A stretch of 64,000 nucleotides of DNA from assembly GCF_046127645.1 (NCBI RefSeq), contig NZ_CP175919.1; one strand, written 5' to 3'. The notes under the pieces were generated by a model. The model searched no databases. It saw only the letters and a list, made by a program, of their open reading frames with translations, and was not told the DNA's origin. This DNA is from Clostridium_F caseinilyticum. GTDB taxonomy: Bacteria > Bacillota > Clostridia > Clostridiales > Clostridiaceae. Position numbers and translations under genes: made by a program. How positions within the stretch are numbered: the stretch's first letter is position 1; every line of letters starts with the position of its first letter. Below are positions 1 to 8,881 of the stretch, piece by piece.

Positions 1-187
1 AAGATGTTATACCTGAATCATTATTTTGATTTTTTGAAAAGACCTGTTTAAACATGGCTTTAAATTTTCTTACCTGTACAAACTTTAAATTAAAAGTAAA
101 AAATATTCCTGCTCCAAACAAAAAGAACATTAAAATATAACTCCAAAGTATATTGTTAAAACCTTCCACAATCTTTAATAAATCCAT
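1..187 (-). CDS. Sodium:alanine symporter family protein (AGCS), N-terminal fragment
   Basis: Only the first 62 codons are inside the window; the rest lies beyond base 1. The start is the ATG at 187-185, preceded by a GGAGGGTTTTT ribosome site. The visible residues begin MDLLKIVEGFNNILWSYILM and hold one membrane segment followed by the basic stretch KFVQVRKFKAMFK. This resembles the opening of the AGCS (DagA/AlsT) Na+- or H+-coupled alanine/glycine carriers, where the first helix is followed by a loop rich in R/K before the conserved S-F-Q-A segment. The fragment stops just before that segment (…NDSGITS), so the call rests on the N-terminus alone. A divergent intergenic region separates it from the next gene. 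Confidence 0.72.
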   Translation of the reverse strand, partial: MDLLKIVEGFNNILWSYILMFFLFGAGIFFTFNLKFVQVRKFKAMFKQVFSKNQNNDSGITS

Positions 188-564
188 AAAAACCCTCCTT
201 TGTTTTAGTATTCTTTATAAAATCGCTTTTATTTATTGTAAATGTTATCATCTTTTAAATCCTTCGTAAAATCTTATTTTAAGTCAAATTAGTTCATTTT
301 TTTAAATTAAATCTGATTTTTTTAAATTTACTGTATATTGATTTATTTATTTAACTTTCTTGCAATATAAAGTTATTTTTACTATATTCTTGTTAAAAAA
401 TATACATATGTGCAATTAAAATATTGGTAAATTGCACACATCTTATATAAATATTACCACATTAAATTTAGCTAATATTTTAACAAGAGATTTTAATATT
501 CTGTAACAAATTCAGAAACACATCTATATATTAATATTATAGAAATTTTTAGCGAGGTTTTATT
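188..564. other. Divergent intergenic region, 377 bp, with one inverted repeat
   Basis: AT-rich spacer between the symporter gene (minus) and the DUF4397 gene (plus). The one clear structure is an inverted repeat, TGTGCAATT at 409-417 and AATTGCACA at 430-438, with a 12-base spacer, about 130 bases upstream of the DUF4397 start. It could be an operator or a small RNA hairpin. No open frame with a ribosome site was seen. Confidence 0.4.
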
Positions 565-1218
565 ATGTTTGATTTGCCTTATTTTGATAAAAACAAAATA
601 AGATTTAGAAAAAGTGATGAAAAATCACATCTTAGAATTCTTCATGCATCTCCTGACACCCCTGCAGTAGATATATATATAAATGATAAATTAATATCTA
701 GAGGACTAGCATATAGAAGCTTTACTGAATATATGCCTTTAGAGTCTAACGATTATAACATAAAAGTATTTCCTGCTGGTAAAAAAGATGTAGCCATTAT
801 AGATGAAAATGTTTTTATTCCACCAAATTCTATTTATACAATAGCGATTACAGGTCTTTCTCAAGATATATCTTTATTTAATATACTTGATAAAAAATTA
901 GATAACAAGGATCCAAATAAAGCTTATGTTCGTTCTATTAATCTTTCTCCCGATGCTCCCAATATAGATTTTTATATGAATGACAAAGAAATATTTAATA
1001 ATGTAGATTATAAAAATATAACAGATTATACCTCAGTAGATCCTAAAAATTATACCTTAAATTTAAAACTTGCTAATACAGAAGATACAATATTAACATC
1101 TCCAAATGCTAATTTAAAAGCTAATAAATATTATACTGTTTATATTATAGGATTAACTGATGGAAAACCTTCTTTGCAGGTGTTAATTCCTCTTGATGGA
1201 AACTCATATATAAAATAA
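565..1218 (+). CDS. Tandem DUF4397 domain protein
   Basis: The 217-residue protein has two copies of the same module, at about residues 22-108 and 118-208. Each opens with a phrase like LRILHASPDTPAVDIYIND or VRSINLSPDAPNIDFYMND, the signature of DUF4397, a beta-sandwich domain common in Firmicute surface and spore-associated proteins. There is no signal peptide, membrane segment or anchor motif, so if it is exported the route is not visible. The ATG at 565 follows a GAGG ribosome site and a T-tailed hairpin follows the gene, so it is a single-gene unit. The family is recognised with good confidence; its function is unknown. Confidence 0.8.
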   Translation: MFDLPYFDKNKIRFRKSDEKSHLRILHASPDTPAVDIYINDKLISRGLAYRSFTEYMPLESNDYNIKVFPAGKKDVAIIDENVFIPPNSIYTIAITGLSQDISLFNILDKKLDNKDPNKAYVRSINLSPDAPNIDFYMNDKEIFNNVDYKNITDYTSVDPKNYTLNLKLANTEDTILTSPNANLKANKYYTVYIIGLTDGKPSLQVLIPLDGNSYIK

Positions 1219-1244
1219 TTGATATTTAAAAATAAAATTTAGGC

Positions 1245-1300
1245 ATAAAAAAGGCCCTATTTAATTATAATTTCTTATTAACTAAATAAGGGCTTTTTTT
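1245..1300 (+). terminator. Intrinsic terminator after the DUF4397 gene
   Basis: A stem of GCCCTATTTA with TAAATAAGGGC (one bulged A) is followed by seven T. It lies about 30 bases after the DUF4397 stop. An A-run precedes the stem, so it may also work on the minus strand. Confidence 0.85.
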
Positions 1301-1469
1301 AGGCCTTATAAACATATTTCTTTTCTTGACTTCATAAGTTTTTACTTCTAATAAAGCTTAGAAAATAGTTATACAGTGATCTATCCTCTCTTCACTCTTA
1401 CTTTCAAAAATATGAAAATATTAGTTCTGATAATCATGGAATAAAAATTTTTGATTAATTAACACATTT

Positions 1470-1946
1470 TTATTTTAGTATTACTTCTCCTGTTTTATTA
1501 TCTATTTCTATATTTACTTCAAAAATATCTTTAATATAACTTTGTGGCAACATTAATTCATTATTTCTTATTTTTATATTGTTATCTATTTTTCTATTTA
1601 ACTTTGTTGAACTATTTTCTATAAAGATCACGTCTTCATTAATCCTAATGTTCTTATCCATCACCTTTATAATTATACTATACTCATCATCATTATACAG
1701 CTTTACTCCTAAAGAATCAGCTACATACTTTAAAGGTAAATATACATTATCATTTTCATCTTTAAAAGGACTTACATTCATCGGAAACTCTTTTTTAGAA
1801 ATCTTACTTTTTTTGTATTTACTTTTATTAATTTCAAAAACTGCTTTGCCATATTTATGATGATATATAAATCTTACAGCACTTAAAAGAAGGGCGAATA
1901 AACTAAAAGATAACAAACTTATAAAGGTGTATAAAAATATTTTCAC
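1470..1946 (-). CDS. Membrane-anchored copper-amine-oxidase-N-like domain protein
   Basis: The 158-residue protein has an uncleaved-looking N-terminal membrane segment (residues 3-27) and then a basic linker. From about residue 55 it has a single domain of the copper amine oxidase N-terminal type, marked by NVYLPLKYVADSLGVKL and by NNELMLPQSYIKDIF near the end. In Clostridia this fold is a non-catalytic stalk or wall-binding module and does not imply amine oxidase activity; no topaquinone or copper site is present. The start is GTG at 1946 behind GAGGTGATATA. It is transcribed alone, convergent with the DUF4397 gene. Role unknown, probably cell-envelope. Confidence 0.72.
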   Translation of the reverse strand: MKIFLYTFISLLSFSLFALLLSAVRFIYHHKYGKAVFEINKSKYKKSKISKKEFPMNVSPFKDENDNVYLPLKYVADSLGVKLYNDDEYSIIIKVMDKNIRINEDVIFIENSSTKLNRKIDNNIKIRNNELMLPQSYIKDIFEVNIEIDNKTGEVILK

Positions 1947-2171
1947 TATATCACCTCTTTATTATTATAAAAAATAAGTTTAAACTACACATTATATAGT
2001 ATCAAAATCTGCTTTTATCTGATTTAATTATAATATTCTAGTTAGTGTTTTGTCAATTCAAAAATTTAAGAAATTAAAATATTTTCAGAAAAATTAGTAG
2101 CTTTTTACAAAAACATATATGCCATATAACGTAAATTAGAAGAATAAATTCAATTTTAAATATATAGATAA

Positions 2172-2215
2172 AAAAATATACGTAATAATCATATTAGTTA
2201 ATTACGTATATTTTT
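2172..2215 (-). terminator. Intrinsic terminator after purL (bidirectional)
   Basis: A perfect 15-bp stem (AAAAATATACGTAAT with ATTACGTATATTTTT) around a 14-base loop, with T runs on both strands. It lies about 60 bases beyond the purL stop. Confidence 0.85.
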
Positions 2216-2276
2216 CCATTTTTTATATTGAGATTAAGTATAGTTTATTCTGTCCTTTTAAAAATATATATAATAT

Positions 2277-5200
2277 TTATCTATAATATTTTATTCCAGC
2301 ATCAAATATTTTTTGATCTTTATTACCTGATATATTTTTTAATGTTCCATAACTTATTCTCTCTGAATGTGCCATTTTTCCTAGAATTCTGCCATCAGGG
2401 CTGCAAATACCTTCTACAGCAAATATAGATCCATTTGGATTACATTTTATATCCTCAGTAGCATTTCCATTAACATCTACATATTGAGTAGATATTTGAC
2501 CATTATTTATTAGCTTTTTCATTACACTATCTTTAGCGTAAAACTTACCTTCTCCATGGGATATAGGTATTGCATGTATATCTCCTACTTTAACATTATT
2601 AAACCATGGTGATAAATTAGACACTACTTTAGTGTATACTATTTTAGATTGGTGTCTTCCTATATCATTATAAGTTAATGTTGGACAATTTTCATTTATA
2701 TCGCAAATTTCGCCAAAAGGTACTAATCCTAATTTTATTAAAGCTTGGAATCCATTGCATATTCCTAACATTAATCCATCTCTCACTTTAAGTAATTCCA
2801 TAACTGAATTTTTAACTTTTTCATTTCTAAATATATTTGCTATGAATTTACCAGAACCTTCTGGTTCATCTCCTGCACTAAATCCACCAGGTAACATAAT
2901 TATATTGGTCTTTTTTATTTTGGAGCTTAAATTATCTATAGATTCCTTTATATTATTTGAATTCATATTATTAAATACAACTAATTCTACTTCTCCCCCT
3001 GCTTTCTCAAAAGCCCTTTTAGAATCATATTCGCAATTAGTACCTGGAAATACTGGTATTAAGACCTTCGGCTTAGGAATTTTTATACTTGGTGATTTTA
3101 CATTTTTATTTTCATATATCGGTATATTTAAATCTTTTTTGTATTCTTTTTCTACTTTTGATTTAAATACGCCCTCTAAGGTACTTTCAAATTCTTCATA
3201 ACACTCATCTAGTAATATTTCTTCATCTCCAATTTTTATAGAGGCTGCTGCAATAGTTTTACCTATTATTTTATAATCTATTTCTTTTAATATATCCAAA
3301 TCAAAATCTTCATTAACTTCTAATATTATAGAACCATAATCTGAAGAAAATAGTTCTTCCTTATCTAGATTTTTTAATTCTATCCCTATATTGTTACCAA
3401 AACACATTTTACTTACTGCTTCTGAAATTCCTCCAAATTTAATGGTTGATGAAGCCAAGACATTACCTGTTTCTATTGCCTTATACACACTTTCATAATT
3501 TTTTTTAAGTCTATTAAAGTCAGGCATTTCTTCTTTATTTCTTTCACATTTTATATATATAATATTATTTCCTACTGATTTAAATTCTGATGATATTATT
3601 CTATTTACATTGGTAGTACCTACCGCAAAAGATACTAAAGTTGGTGGTACATTCATATCTTTAAAAGTTCCAGACATACTATCTTTTCCACCTATAGCTG
3701 CAATAGAGAATTCCCTTTGAGCCTTTAGTGCTCCTAAAAGTGCTGCTAATGGTTTTCCCCATTTTTTTTCTTTATTATCTAGTTTTTCAAAATACTCTTG
3801 AAAAGTAAGCCTTATCTTTTTATAATCTACTCCCATAACTACTGCCTTTGTTACAGATTCTATAACTGCATACATAGCACCATGGAAAGGACTCCATTTA
3901 GATATTTTTGGATTAAATCCATAAGTCATAACTGTAGCTGTAGTAGTATCTCCTTGTAATACCGGAAGTTTAGCTGCCATACCTTCCTGTGGAGTTTTTT
4001 GATATTTACCACCTAAAGGCATTAAAACAGTACCTGCTCCTATTGTACTATCAAACATTTCTACTAATCCTTTTTGGCTGCATACATTTAAATCTTTTAA
4101 ATTTTCTATCCAATTGCCCTTTACATTTTCTTTTGAATCTAAATATATTTTATTAAAGTAATCTTTCTTTTCTGGACTACTTATATAAGCCTTAGTTTTT
4201 TGCCTTACACCATTTGTATTTAGAAATTCTCTATCTAAATCTACTATAATACTATCTTTCCATAACATTTTAAGCCTTTTCTCTTCTTTAACTTCTGCAA
4301 CTACTGTAGCTTCTAAATTTTCTTCTTTTGAAAATTTAATAAACCTTTCTTTATCTTCTTTTGAAATTACCACTGCCATACGTTCTTGTGATTCAGATAT
4401 AGCTAATTCTGTTCCATCTAATCCTTCATATTTTTTACGAACTTTATTTAAATCTATATAAAGACCTTCTGTAAGTTCACCAATAGCTACAGATACTCCG
4501 CCAGCTCCAAAGTCATTACATCTTTTTATCATAGTACTTACTTCTTTATTCCTAAATAATCTTTGGATTTTTCTTTCTGTTGGTGCATTCCCTTTTTGTA
4601 CTTCTGAACCACAATTTTCAATAGAAACTTCCGTATGTTTTTTAGAGGAACCAGTAGCTCCTCCTATACCATCTCTTCCTGTCTTCCCCCCCAATAATAT
4701 AACTATATCTGAAGGTTTAGGTTCTTTTCGCACTACATTTTCCATAGGCGCTGCTCCTATAACTGCACCAATTTCCATCCTTTTAGCCATATAACCTTCA
4801 TCATATATTTCCGCAACTTGTCCTGTAGCTAAACCTATTTGATTCCCATAGGAACTATATCCATGAGCTGCTTCAGTAGTTATTTTCTTTTGAGGAAGTT
4901 TTCCTTCTAATGTATTTTCTAAAATTTGTCTTGGATCTGCACTACCTGTAATTCTCATAGCTTGATATACATAAACTCTTCCTGAAAGAGGATCTCTTAT
5001 AGCTCCTCCCACACAAGTAGCTGCTCCACCAAAAGGCTCTATCTCTGTAGGATGGTTATGAGTTTCATTTTTAAACATAACAAGCCATTTTTCTATATTT
5101 CCATTAATTTCAGCATCCACTACTATACTACAAGCATTAATTTCTGGAGATACATCCAAATCCTCCATTAGCCCTTTTTTTCTTAATTCTTTTGCAGCTA

Positions 5201-6044
5201 TGGTAGCTATGTCCATAAGACAAGTAGCTCGTTTTTTTTCATATATATGTTTTTTAATATTTTTATAATCTTCATAAGTATTCTTTATTGCACTGGAATA
5301 TAATCCATCTTCTATTTTTATATCTTCTATTTCTGTCATAAAAGTTGTATGTCTACAATGATCTGACCAATAAGTATCTATGACTTTAATTTCTGTTATA
5401 GTAGGATTTCTTTCTTCTTTAGTTCTAAAATATTCTTGACAAAATTTTAAATCTTCAAAAGTCATGGCTAAATTTCTATCTTCCAAAAACTCTTTTAACT
5501 CTTTTTCATTTAAATCTATAAATCCATCTAATATTTCTACAGCTTGTACCTCTGGATATATATCTACTATAGAATCAGGCTTTTCAAGTTGTGCTTCTCT
5601 TGAATCTACTTTATTTATACAGTATTCTTTTATTTTTTCAAGTTCTTCTTTTGTTATATTCCCCTTTATAACAAAAACTTTACTATACTTTACAATTACA
5701 CCTTCTCTTTGAGTAAGTATTTGTATACATTGAGCCGCAGAATCCGCCCTTTGATCATACTGACCTGGTAAATATTCTACTCCAAAAATTTTATCTCCAC
5801 TATCATAAGGAAATTTTTCTTCATACAAATCATCTACAGTCTTTTCTGAAAATATAGTATACTTAGCTAAATTATATTCTTCATCACTTACACCACTGAT
5901 ATTATATCTATTTAAAATTCTTATGTCTTCTATATTTTTCATATTTAGACTTAACCTAAAATCTTTTAATACCTTTTTACTTTCCACCCTAAATTGTTCT
6001 TTCTTTTCTACGAATAATGTTTTTATTTCATTCCCCACTTTCAT
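2277..6044 (-). CDS. purL: Phosphoribosylformylglycinamidine synthase, single-chain
   Basis: This 1255-residue enzyme performs the fourth step of purine synthesis, turning FGAR, glutamine and ATP into FGAM. It is the long one-chain form used by many Clostridia, so no separate purS or purQ is needed. The AIR-synthetase-like halves are visible in ETHNHPTEIEPFGGAATCVG and GFGAGGVSVAIGE-like stretches. The C-terminal glutaminase has GGFSAGDEPEGSG, the nucleophile Cys in LGICNGFQAL and a late HGEGKF. The ATG at 6044 abuts its ribosome site (AGAGGG directly before ATG), whereas the GTG two codons later at 6038 sits 6 bases from it, so GTG may be the true start. It has its own terminator; the other pur genes are not in the window. 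A pair of PurBox-like sites precedes it. Confidence 0.97.
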   Translation of the reverse strand: MKVGNEIKTLFVEKKEQFRVESKKVLKDFRLSLNMKNIEDIRILNRYNISGVSDEEYNLAKYTIFSEKTVDDLYEEKFPYDSGDKIFGVEYLPGQYDQRADSAAQCIQILTQREGVIVKYSKVFVIKGNITKEELEKIKEYCINKVDSREAQLEKPDSIVDIYPEVQAVEILDGFIDLNEKELKEFLEDRNLAMTFEDLKFCQEYFRTKEERNPTITEIKVIDTYWSDHCRHTTFMTEIEDIKIEDGLYSSAIKNTYEDYKNIKKHIYEKKRATCLMDIATIAAKELRKKGLMEDLDVSPEINACSIVVDAEINGNIEKWLVMFKNETHNHPTEIEPFGGAATCVGGAIRDPLSGRVYVYQAMRITGSADPRQILENTLEGKLPQKKITTEAAHGYSSYGNQIGLATGQVAEIYDEGYMAKRMEIGAVIGAAPMENVVRKEPKPSDIVILLGGKTGRDGIGGATGSSKKHTEVSIENCGSEVQKGNAPTERKIQRLFRNKEVSTMIKRCNDFGAGGVSVAIGELTEGLYIDLNKVRKKYEGLDGTELAISESQERMAVVISKEDKERFIKFSKEENLEATVVAEVKEEKRLKMLWKDSIIVDLDREFLNTNGVRQKTKAYISSPEKKDYFNKIYLDSKENVKGNWIENLKDLNVCSQKGLVEMFDSTIGAGTVLMPLGGKYQKTPQEGMAAKLPVLQGDTTTATVMTYGFNPKISKWSPFHGAMYAVIESVTKAVVMGVDYKKIRLTFQEYFEKLDNKEKKWGKPLAALLGALKAQREFSIAAIGGKDSMSGTFKDMNVPPTLVSFAVGTTNVNRIISSEFKSVGNNIIYIKCERNKEEMPDFNRLKKNYESVYKAIETGNVLASSTIKFGGISEAVSKMCFGNNIGIELKNLDKEELFSSDYGSIILEVNEDFDLDILKEIDYKIIGKTIAAASIKIGDEEILLDECYEEFESTLEGVFKSKVEKEYKKDLNIPIYENKNVKSPSIKIPKPKVLIPVFPGTNCEYDSKRAFEKAGGEVELVVFNNMNSNNIKESIDNLSSKIKKTNIIMLPGGFSAGDEPEGSGKFIANIFRNEKVKNSVMELLKVRDGLMLGICNGFQALIKLGLVPFGEICDINENCPTLTYNDIGRHQSKIVYTKVVSNLSPWFNNVKVGDIHAIPISHGEGKFYAKDSVMKKLINNGQISTQYVDVNGNATEDIKCNPNGSIFAVEGICSPDGRILGKMAHSERISYGTLKNISGNKDQKIFDAGIKYYR

Positions 6045-6049
6045 CCCTC

Positions 6050-6093
6050 TTTCCGAATATTTTTTTAAATTTCTTTTTTATAATTCGTGTTAA
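6050..6093 (-). promoter_or_regulatory. Candidate PurR double PurBox ahead of purL
   Basis: Read on the minus strand, an AACACGAATTAT-type box is followed about 17 bases later by the inverted box AATATTCGGAAA, immediately before the purL ribosome site. Bacillus-type PurR binds two inverted CCGAAC/GTTCGG boxes about 16-17 bases apart. The match here is partial (ACGAAT and ATTCGG), so this is a candidate from pattern and context only. Confidence 0.4.
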
Positions 6094-6228
6094 TTAAATT
6101 ATATCATAGGTTCTATCAAAATAATAGGTACTTTTCCCTGTAAAATCCTGAATTTTATGAACTATATTTATAATTAGCTGCTATATATTTGTTTTTTATA
6201 TAAAAAAATATATGTTATTACAAAAAAA

Positions 6229-6260
6229 TAAAAGGAAGAATGTTTCCATTCTTCCTTTTA
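6229..6260 (-). terminator. Intrinsic terminator after arcB (bidirectional)
   Basis: A perfect 14-bp stem (TAAAAGGAAGAATG with CATTCTTCCTTTTA) with a TTTC/GAAA tetraloop. On the minus strand it is followed by a T run, 18 bases after the arcB stop. Confidence 0.9.
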
Positions 6261-6278
6261 TTTTTATATATTTAAATA

Positions 6279-7280
6279 TTATTGATTTCCTAATGTTGCA
6301 ACCATAACAGCTTTTATAGTATGCATTCTGTTTTCAGCTTCATCAAATACAATTGAATGTTCGCTTTCGAATACTTCATCAGTAACTTCCATACCATTTA
6401 AACCAAATTTTTCATTGATTTCTCTACCTACTGCAGTTTTTAAATCGTGGTATGCTGGTAAGCAGTGCATGAATTTAACTTCTTTGTTTCCTGTTTTATT
6501 TAACATTTCCATGTTAACTTGATATGGTTTTAATAATTTGATTCTTTCTGCCCAAACTTCATCTGGTTCTCCCATTGATACCCAAACGTCTGTGTATATA
6601 ACGTCGCAACCTTTAACGCCTTCATCAACGCTATCAGTTATAGTTATTTTAGCACCTGTTGATTCAGCTACCTTTTTGCATTCAGCAACTAATTTTTCTT
6701 CTGGGAATAAGCTCTTTGGAGCAACTATTCTGAAGTCCATTCCCATTTTTGCAGCACCGATCATTAAAGCGTTAGCCATGTTGTTTCTTCCGTCACCTGC
6801 ATAAGCAAAAGTGATTTCATTTAATGGTTTTTCAAAATGTTCTTGAACTGTTAAGAAGTCAGCTAAAATTTGAGTTGGGTGGTCAGCATCTGTTAAACCA
6901 TTCCATACTGGTACTCCAGCATATTCAGCTAATTCTTCAACGATTTCTTGTGAAAATCCTCTGTATTCTATACCATCATACATTCTTCCAAGAACTCTAG
7001 CAGTATCTGCCATAGATTCTTTTTTACCAATTTGAGTTCCTGATGGTCCAAGATAAGTTACATGAGCTCCTTGATCTTTTGCAGCAACTTCAAATGCGCA
7101 TCTAGTTCTTGTTGAAGTTTTTTCAAATATTAAAGCAACGTTTTTGCCTTTCATTCTTGGTACTTCTGTTCCTGCATATTTAGCTCTTTTTAAATCTCTA
7201 GCTAAATCTAAGAAATAGTTTATTTCCTTTGGTGTGAAATCCATTAATGTTAAAAAGTGTCTGTTTTTTAAGTTAAACAT
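6279..7280 (-). CDS. arcB: Ornithine carbamoyltransferase, probably catabolic
   Basis: The 333-residue protein interconverts citrulline plus phosphate with ornithine plus carbamoyl phosphate. Motifs in order: STRTRCAFE for carbamoyl phosphate (about residue 56), DADHPTQILAD, the ornithine loop VSMGEPDEVW and FMHCLPAYHD. The SMG loop argues for ornithine rather than putrescine as substrate. It lies 95 bases downstream of arcC on the same strand, so carbamoyl phosphate made here can be used directly to make ATP. That pairing supports arcB over biosynthetic argF. Start ATG follows AGGAGGAATAAGAT. Arginine deiminase (arcA) is not in the window. Confidence 0.95.
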   Translation of the reverse strand: MFNLKNRHFLTLMDFTPKEINYFLDLARDLKRAKYAGTEVPRMKGKNVALIFEKTSTRTRCAFEVAAKDQGAHVTYLGPSGTQIGKKESMADTARVLGRMYDGIEYRGFSQEIVEELAEYAGVPVWNGLTDADHPTQILADFLTVQEHFEKPLNEITFAYAGDGRNNMANALMIGAAKMGMDFRIVAPKSLFPEEKLVAECKKVAESTGAKITITDSVDEGVKGCDVIYTDVWVSMGEPDEVWAERIKLLKPYQVNMEMLNKTGNKEVKFMHCLPAYHDLKTAVGREINEKFGLNGMEVTDEVFESEHSIVFDEAENRMHTIKAVMVATLGNQ

Positions 7281-7375
7281 ATCTTATTCCTCCTAATAGT
7301 ATAATTATTTATATTATGAACTTTTATATTTAGATTACATATGTATTATGCAACCATGTTAGCTTTTTTAATTAA

Positions 7376-8320
7376 TTATCTTACTATTCTTGTACCTGAA
7401 GTTCCATTGATAGCATCTTTTGCTTTTTCAAGAGATCCTATTAATGCAATTTTGTTTTCCTTAAATTCAACGAATTTTTTGCAAGCTTCAACTTTTGGAA
7501 GCATACTTCCTGGCGCAAATTGTCCTTCACCAATATATTTATCAACTTCTTCTAAATTCATTTGAGCTAAAGATTGTTGATTTGGTTTATTAAAGTTTAT
7601 AGCAACTTGATCTACAGCTGTAAGAACTAATAACATATCAGCATCTATTATTTCTGCTAATTTTTCAGCTGCAAAGTCTTTATCTATAACTGCTGGAACA
7701 CCTTTTATAATTCCATTTTCATTAACAACTGGAATTCCACCACCTCCACAAGAAATTACTACATTTCCTGCTTCAACTAGTTGTTTTATCATAGCTTTTT
7801 CTATAACATCTACAGGCTTTGGTGAAGCAACAACTCTTCTGTATCCTCTTCCTGAATCTTCTTTCATTACATATCCTTTTTCAGCTTCTAATTTTTTAGC
7901 TTCTTCTTCACTGTAAAAAGAACCTATTGGTTTTGTAGGATTTTGGAATCCTTGGTCATCAGCATTTACTAATACTTGAGTAACTACTGTTCCTACTGGT
8001 TTATTGATATTTCTTTTATTTAATTCTTCTTCTATAGCATTTTGAAGATGGTATCCTATATAACCTTGTGAAAATGATCCACAAACGTCAAATGGAAATA
8101 ATACATTAGCATCATTTGCTTTGTGTCCAGCTTCCACAGATGCTAAGATTTGACCTACTTGAGGACCATTTCCATGAACTACTGAAACTGTATGTCCTTC
8201 CTCAATTAAATCTACTATTGATTTTGCTGTATCTTTACAAGTTTTTAATTGACTTTCAGGAGTTTTGTCTTTTGGATCTGATTGTAAGGCATTTCCCCCT
8301 AGAGCTAATACTATTTTCAT
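7376..8320 (-). CDS. arcC: Carbamate kinase
   Basis: The 314-residue enzyme of the amino-acid kinase fold transfers phosphate from carbamoyl phosphate to ADP, the ATP-yielding step of arginine/citrulline fermentation. The N-terminus MKIVLALGGNALQ is the family phosphate-binding segment. HGNGPQVGQI, VISCGGGGIPVV and DKDFAAEKLA follow in the expected order, and the length is normal for the family. The ATG at 8320 follows CGGAGGTGC. It is the first gene of a probable arcC-arcB pair; the 560-base region upstream should hold its promoter. Confidence 0.96.
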   Translation of the reverse strand: MKIVLALGGNALQSDPKDKTPESQLKTCKDTAKSIVDLIEEGHTVSVVHGNGPQVGQILASVEAGHKANDANVLFPFDVCGSFSQGYIGYHLQNAIEEELNKRNINKPVGTVVTQVLVNADDQGFQNPTKPIGSFYSEEEAKKLEAEKGYVMKEDSGRGYRRVVASPKPVDVIEKAMIKQLVEAGNVVISCGGGGIPVVNENGIIKGVPAVIDKDFAAEKLAEIIDADMLLVLTAVDQVAINFNKPNQQSLAQMNLEEVDKYIGEGQFAPGSMLPKVEACKKFVEFKENKIALIGSLEKAKDAINGTSGTRIVR

Positions 8321-8881
8321 AAAAGCACCTCCGAAAAATAATATGTTTAATACTTTAAATTTAATTACATACGTTAGTTTATGTAAATTTATGATATATT
8401 ATAAATATAATAAAAATATAATTACAAGTTTAAATGTTTGTAAATATATTAATATCCTCAATATTAGGAATACGTTTGCAAAACTAATTAAAGTTATAAC
8501 AAATTAGTTAAAGTTATAACAAATAATTTTATAATAAAAAGCTATCTTCTCATAAATAGCACCATTTTATATTTATGGGTAATTTTGCAAATCATTACCC
8601 TAAAGTTTAGTGTTCTACATAAAACTTAAAATTCCTTCTTAAAAATATAAAAACTTATATTTTAAAAGATTATTTCTTATATTTTTATTTTTAAATTAAA
8701 GTTTTCTTATTACAGATTCATTGTACATACTATTTATATTTTTGTCTACACATGATTTTGCTTTAAATTTGCTATATTTTTTGAATTTACATAGTTTTTC
8801 TACAATATATCACAAGAATATGGGCTTATGCTCTTATTTAAAGGCATAAGCCCTATCTATTATGTGTAAATTCTACATTTT
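8321..8881. other. Intergenic region between glyA and arcC, 561 bp, with a direct repeat
   Basis: No gene seen. It holds a direct repeat of TTAAAGTTATAACAAAT at 8488-8504 and 8508-8524 (20-base period, about two helical turns), 170-200 bases upstream of the arcC start, and a weak GGGTAAT/ATTACCC hairpin near 8577-8600. The repeat spacing would suit a regulator that binds one face of the helix; none can be named. Confidence 0.4.
8822..8853 (-). terminator. Probable terminator hairpin after glyA
   Basis: A 10-bp perfect stem (GGGCTTATGC with GCATAAGCCC) lies 29 bases beyond the glyA stop. The T tract after it is poor, so termination may be weak or factor-assisted. Confidence 0.55.

Noticed and set aside
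2228..2428. Plus-strand frame at the purL 3' end
   Set aside because: Antisense shadow of purL; hydrophobic only because of the AT-rich complement.
6045..6228. Purine riboswitch upstream of purL
   Set aside because: No paired stems with the conserved loop-loop bases of the guanine/adenine riboswitch could be found.
6279..7280. Putrescine carbamoyltransferase
   Set aside because: The ornithine-binding SMG loop (VSMGEPDEVW) is present.
8265..8507. 80-codon plus-strand frame over the arcC start
   Set aside because: Starts inside arcC in antisense, then runs into an intergenic region; no ribosome site.
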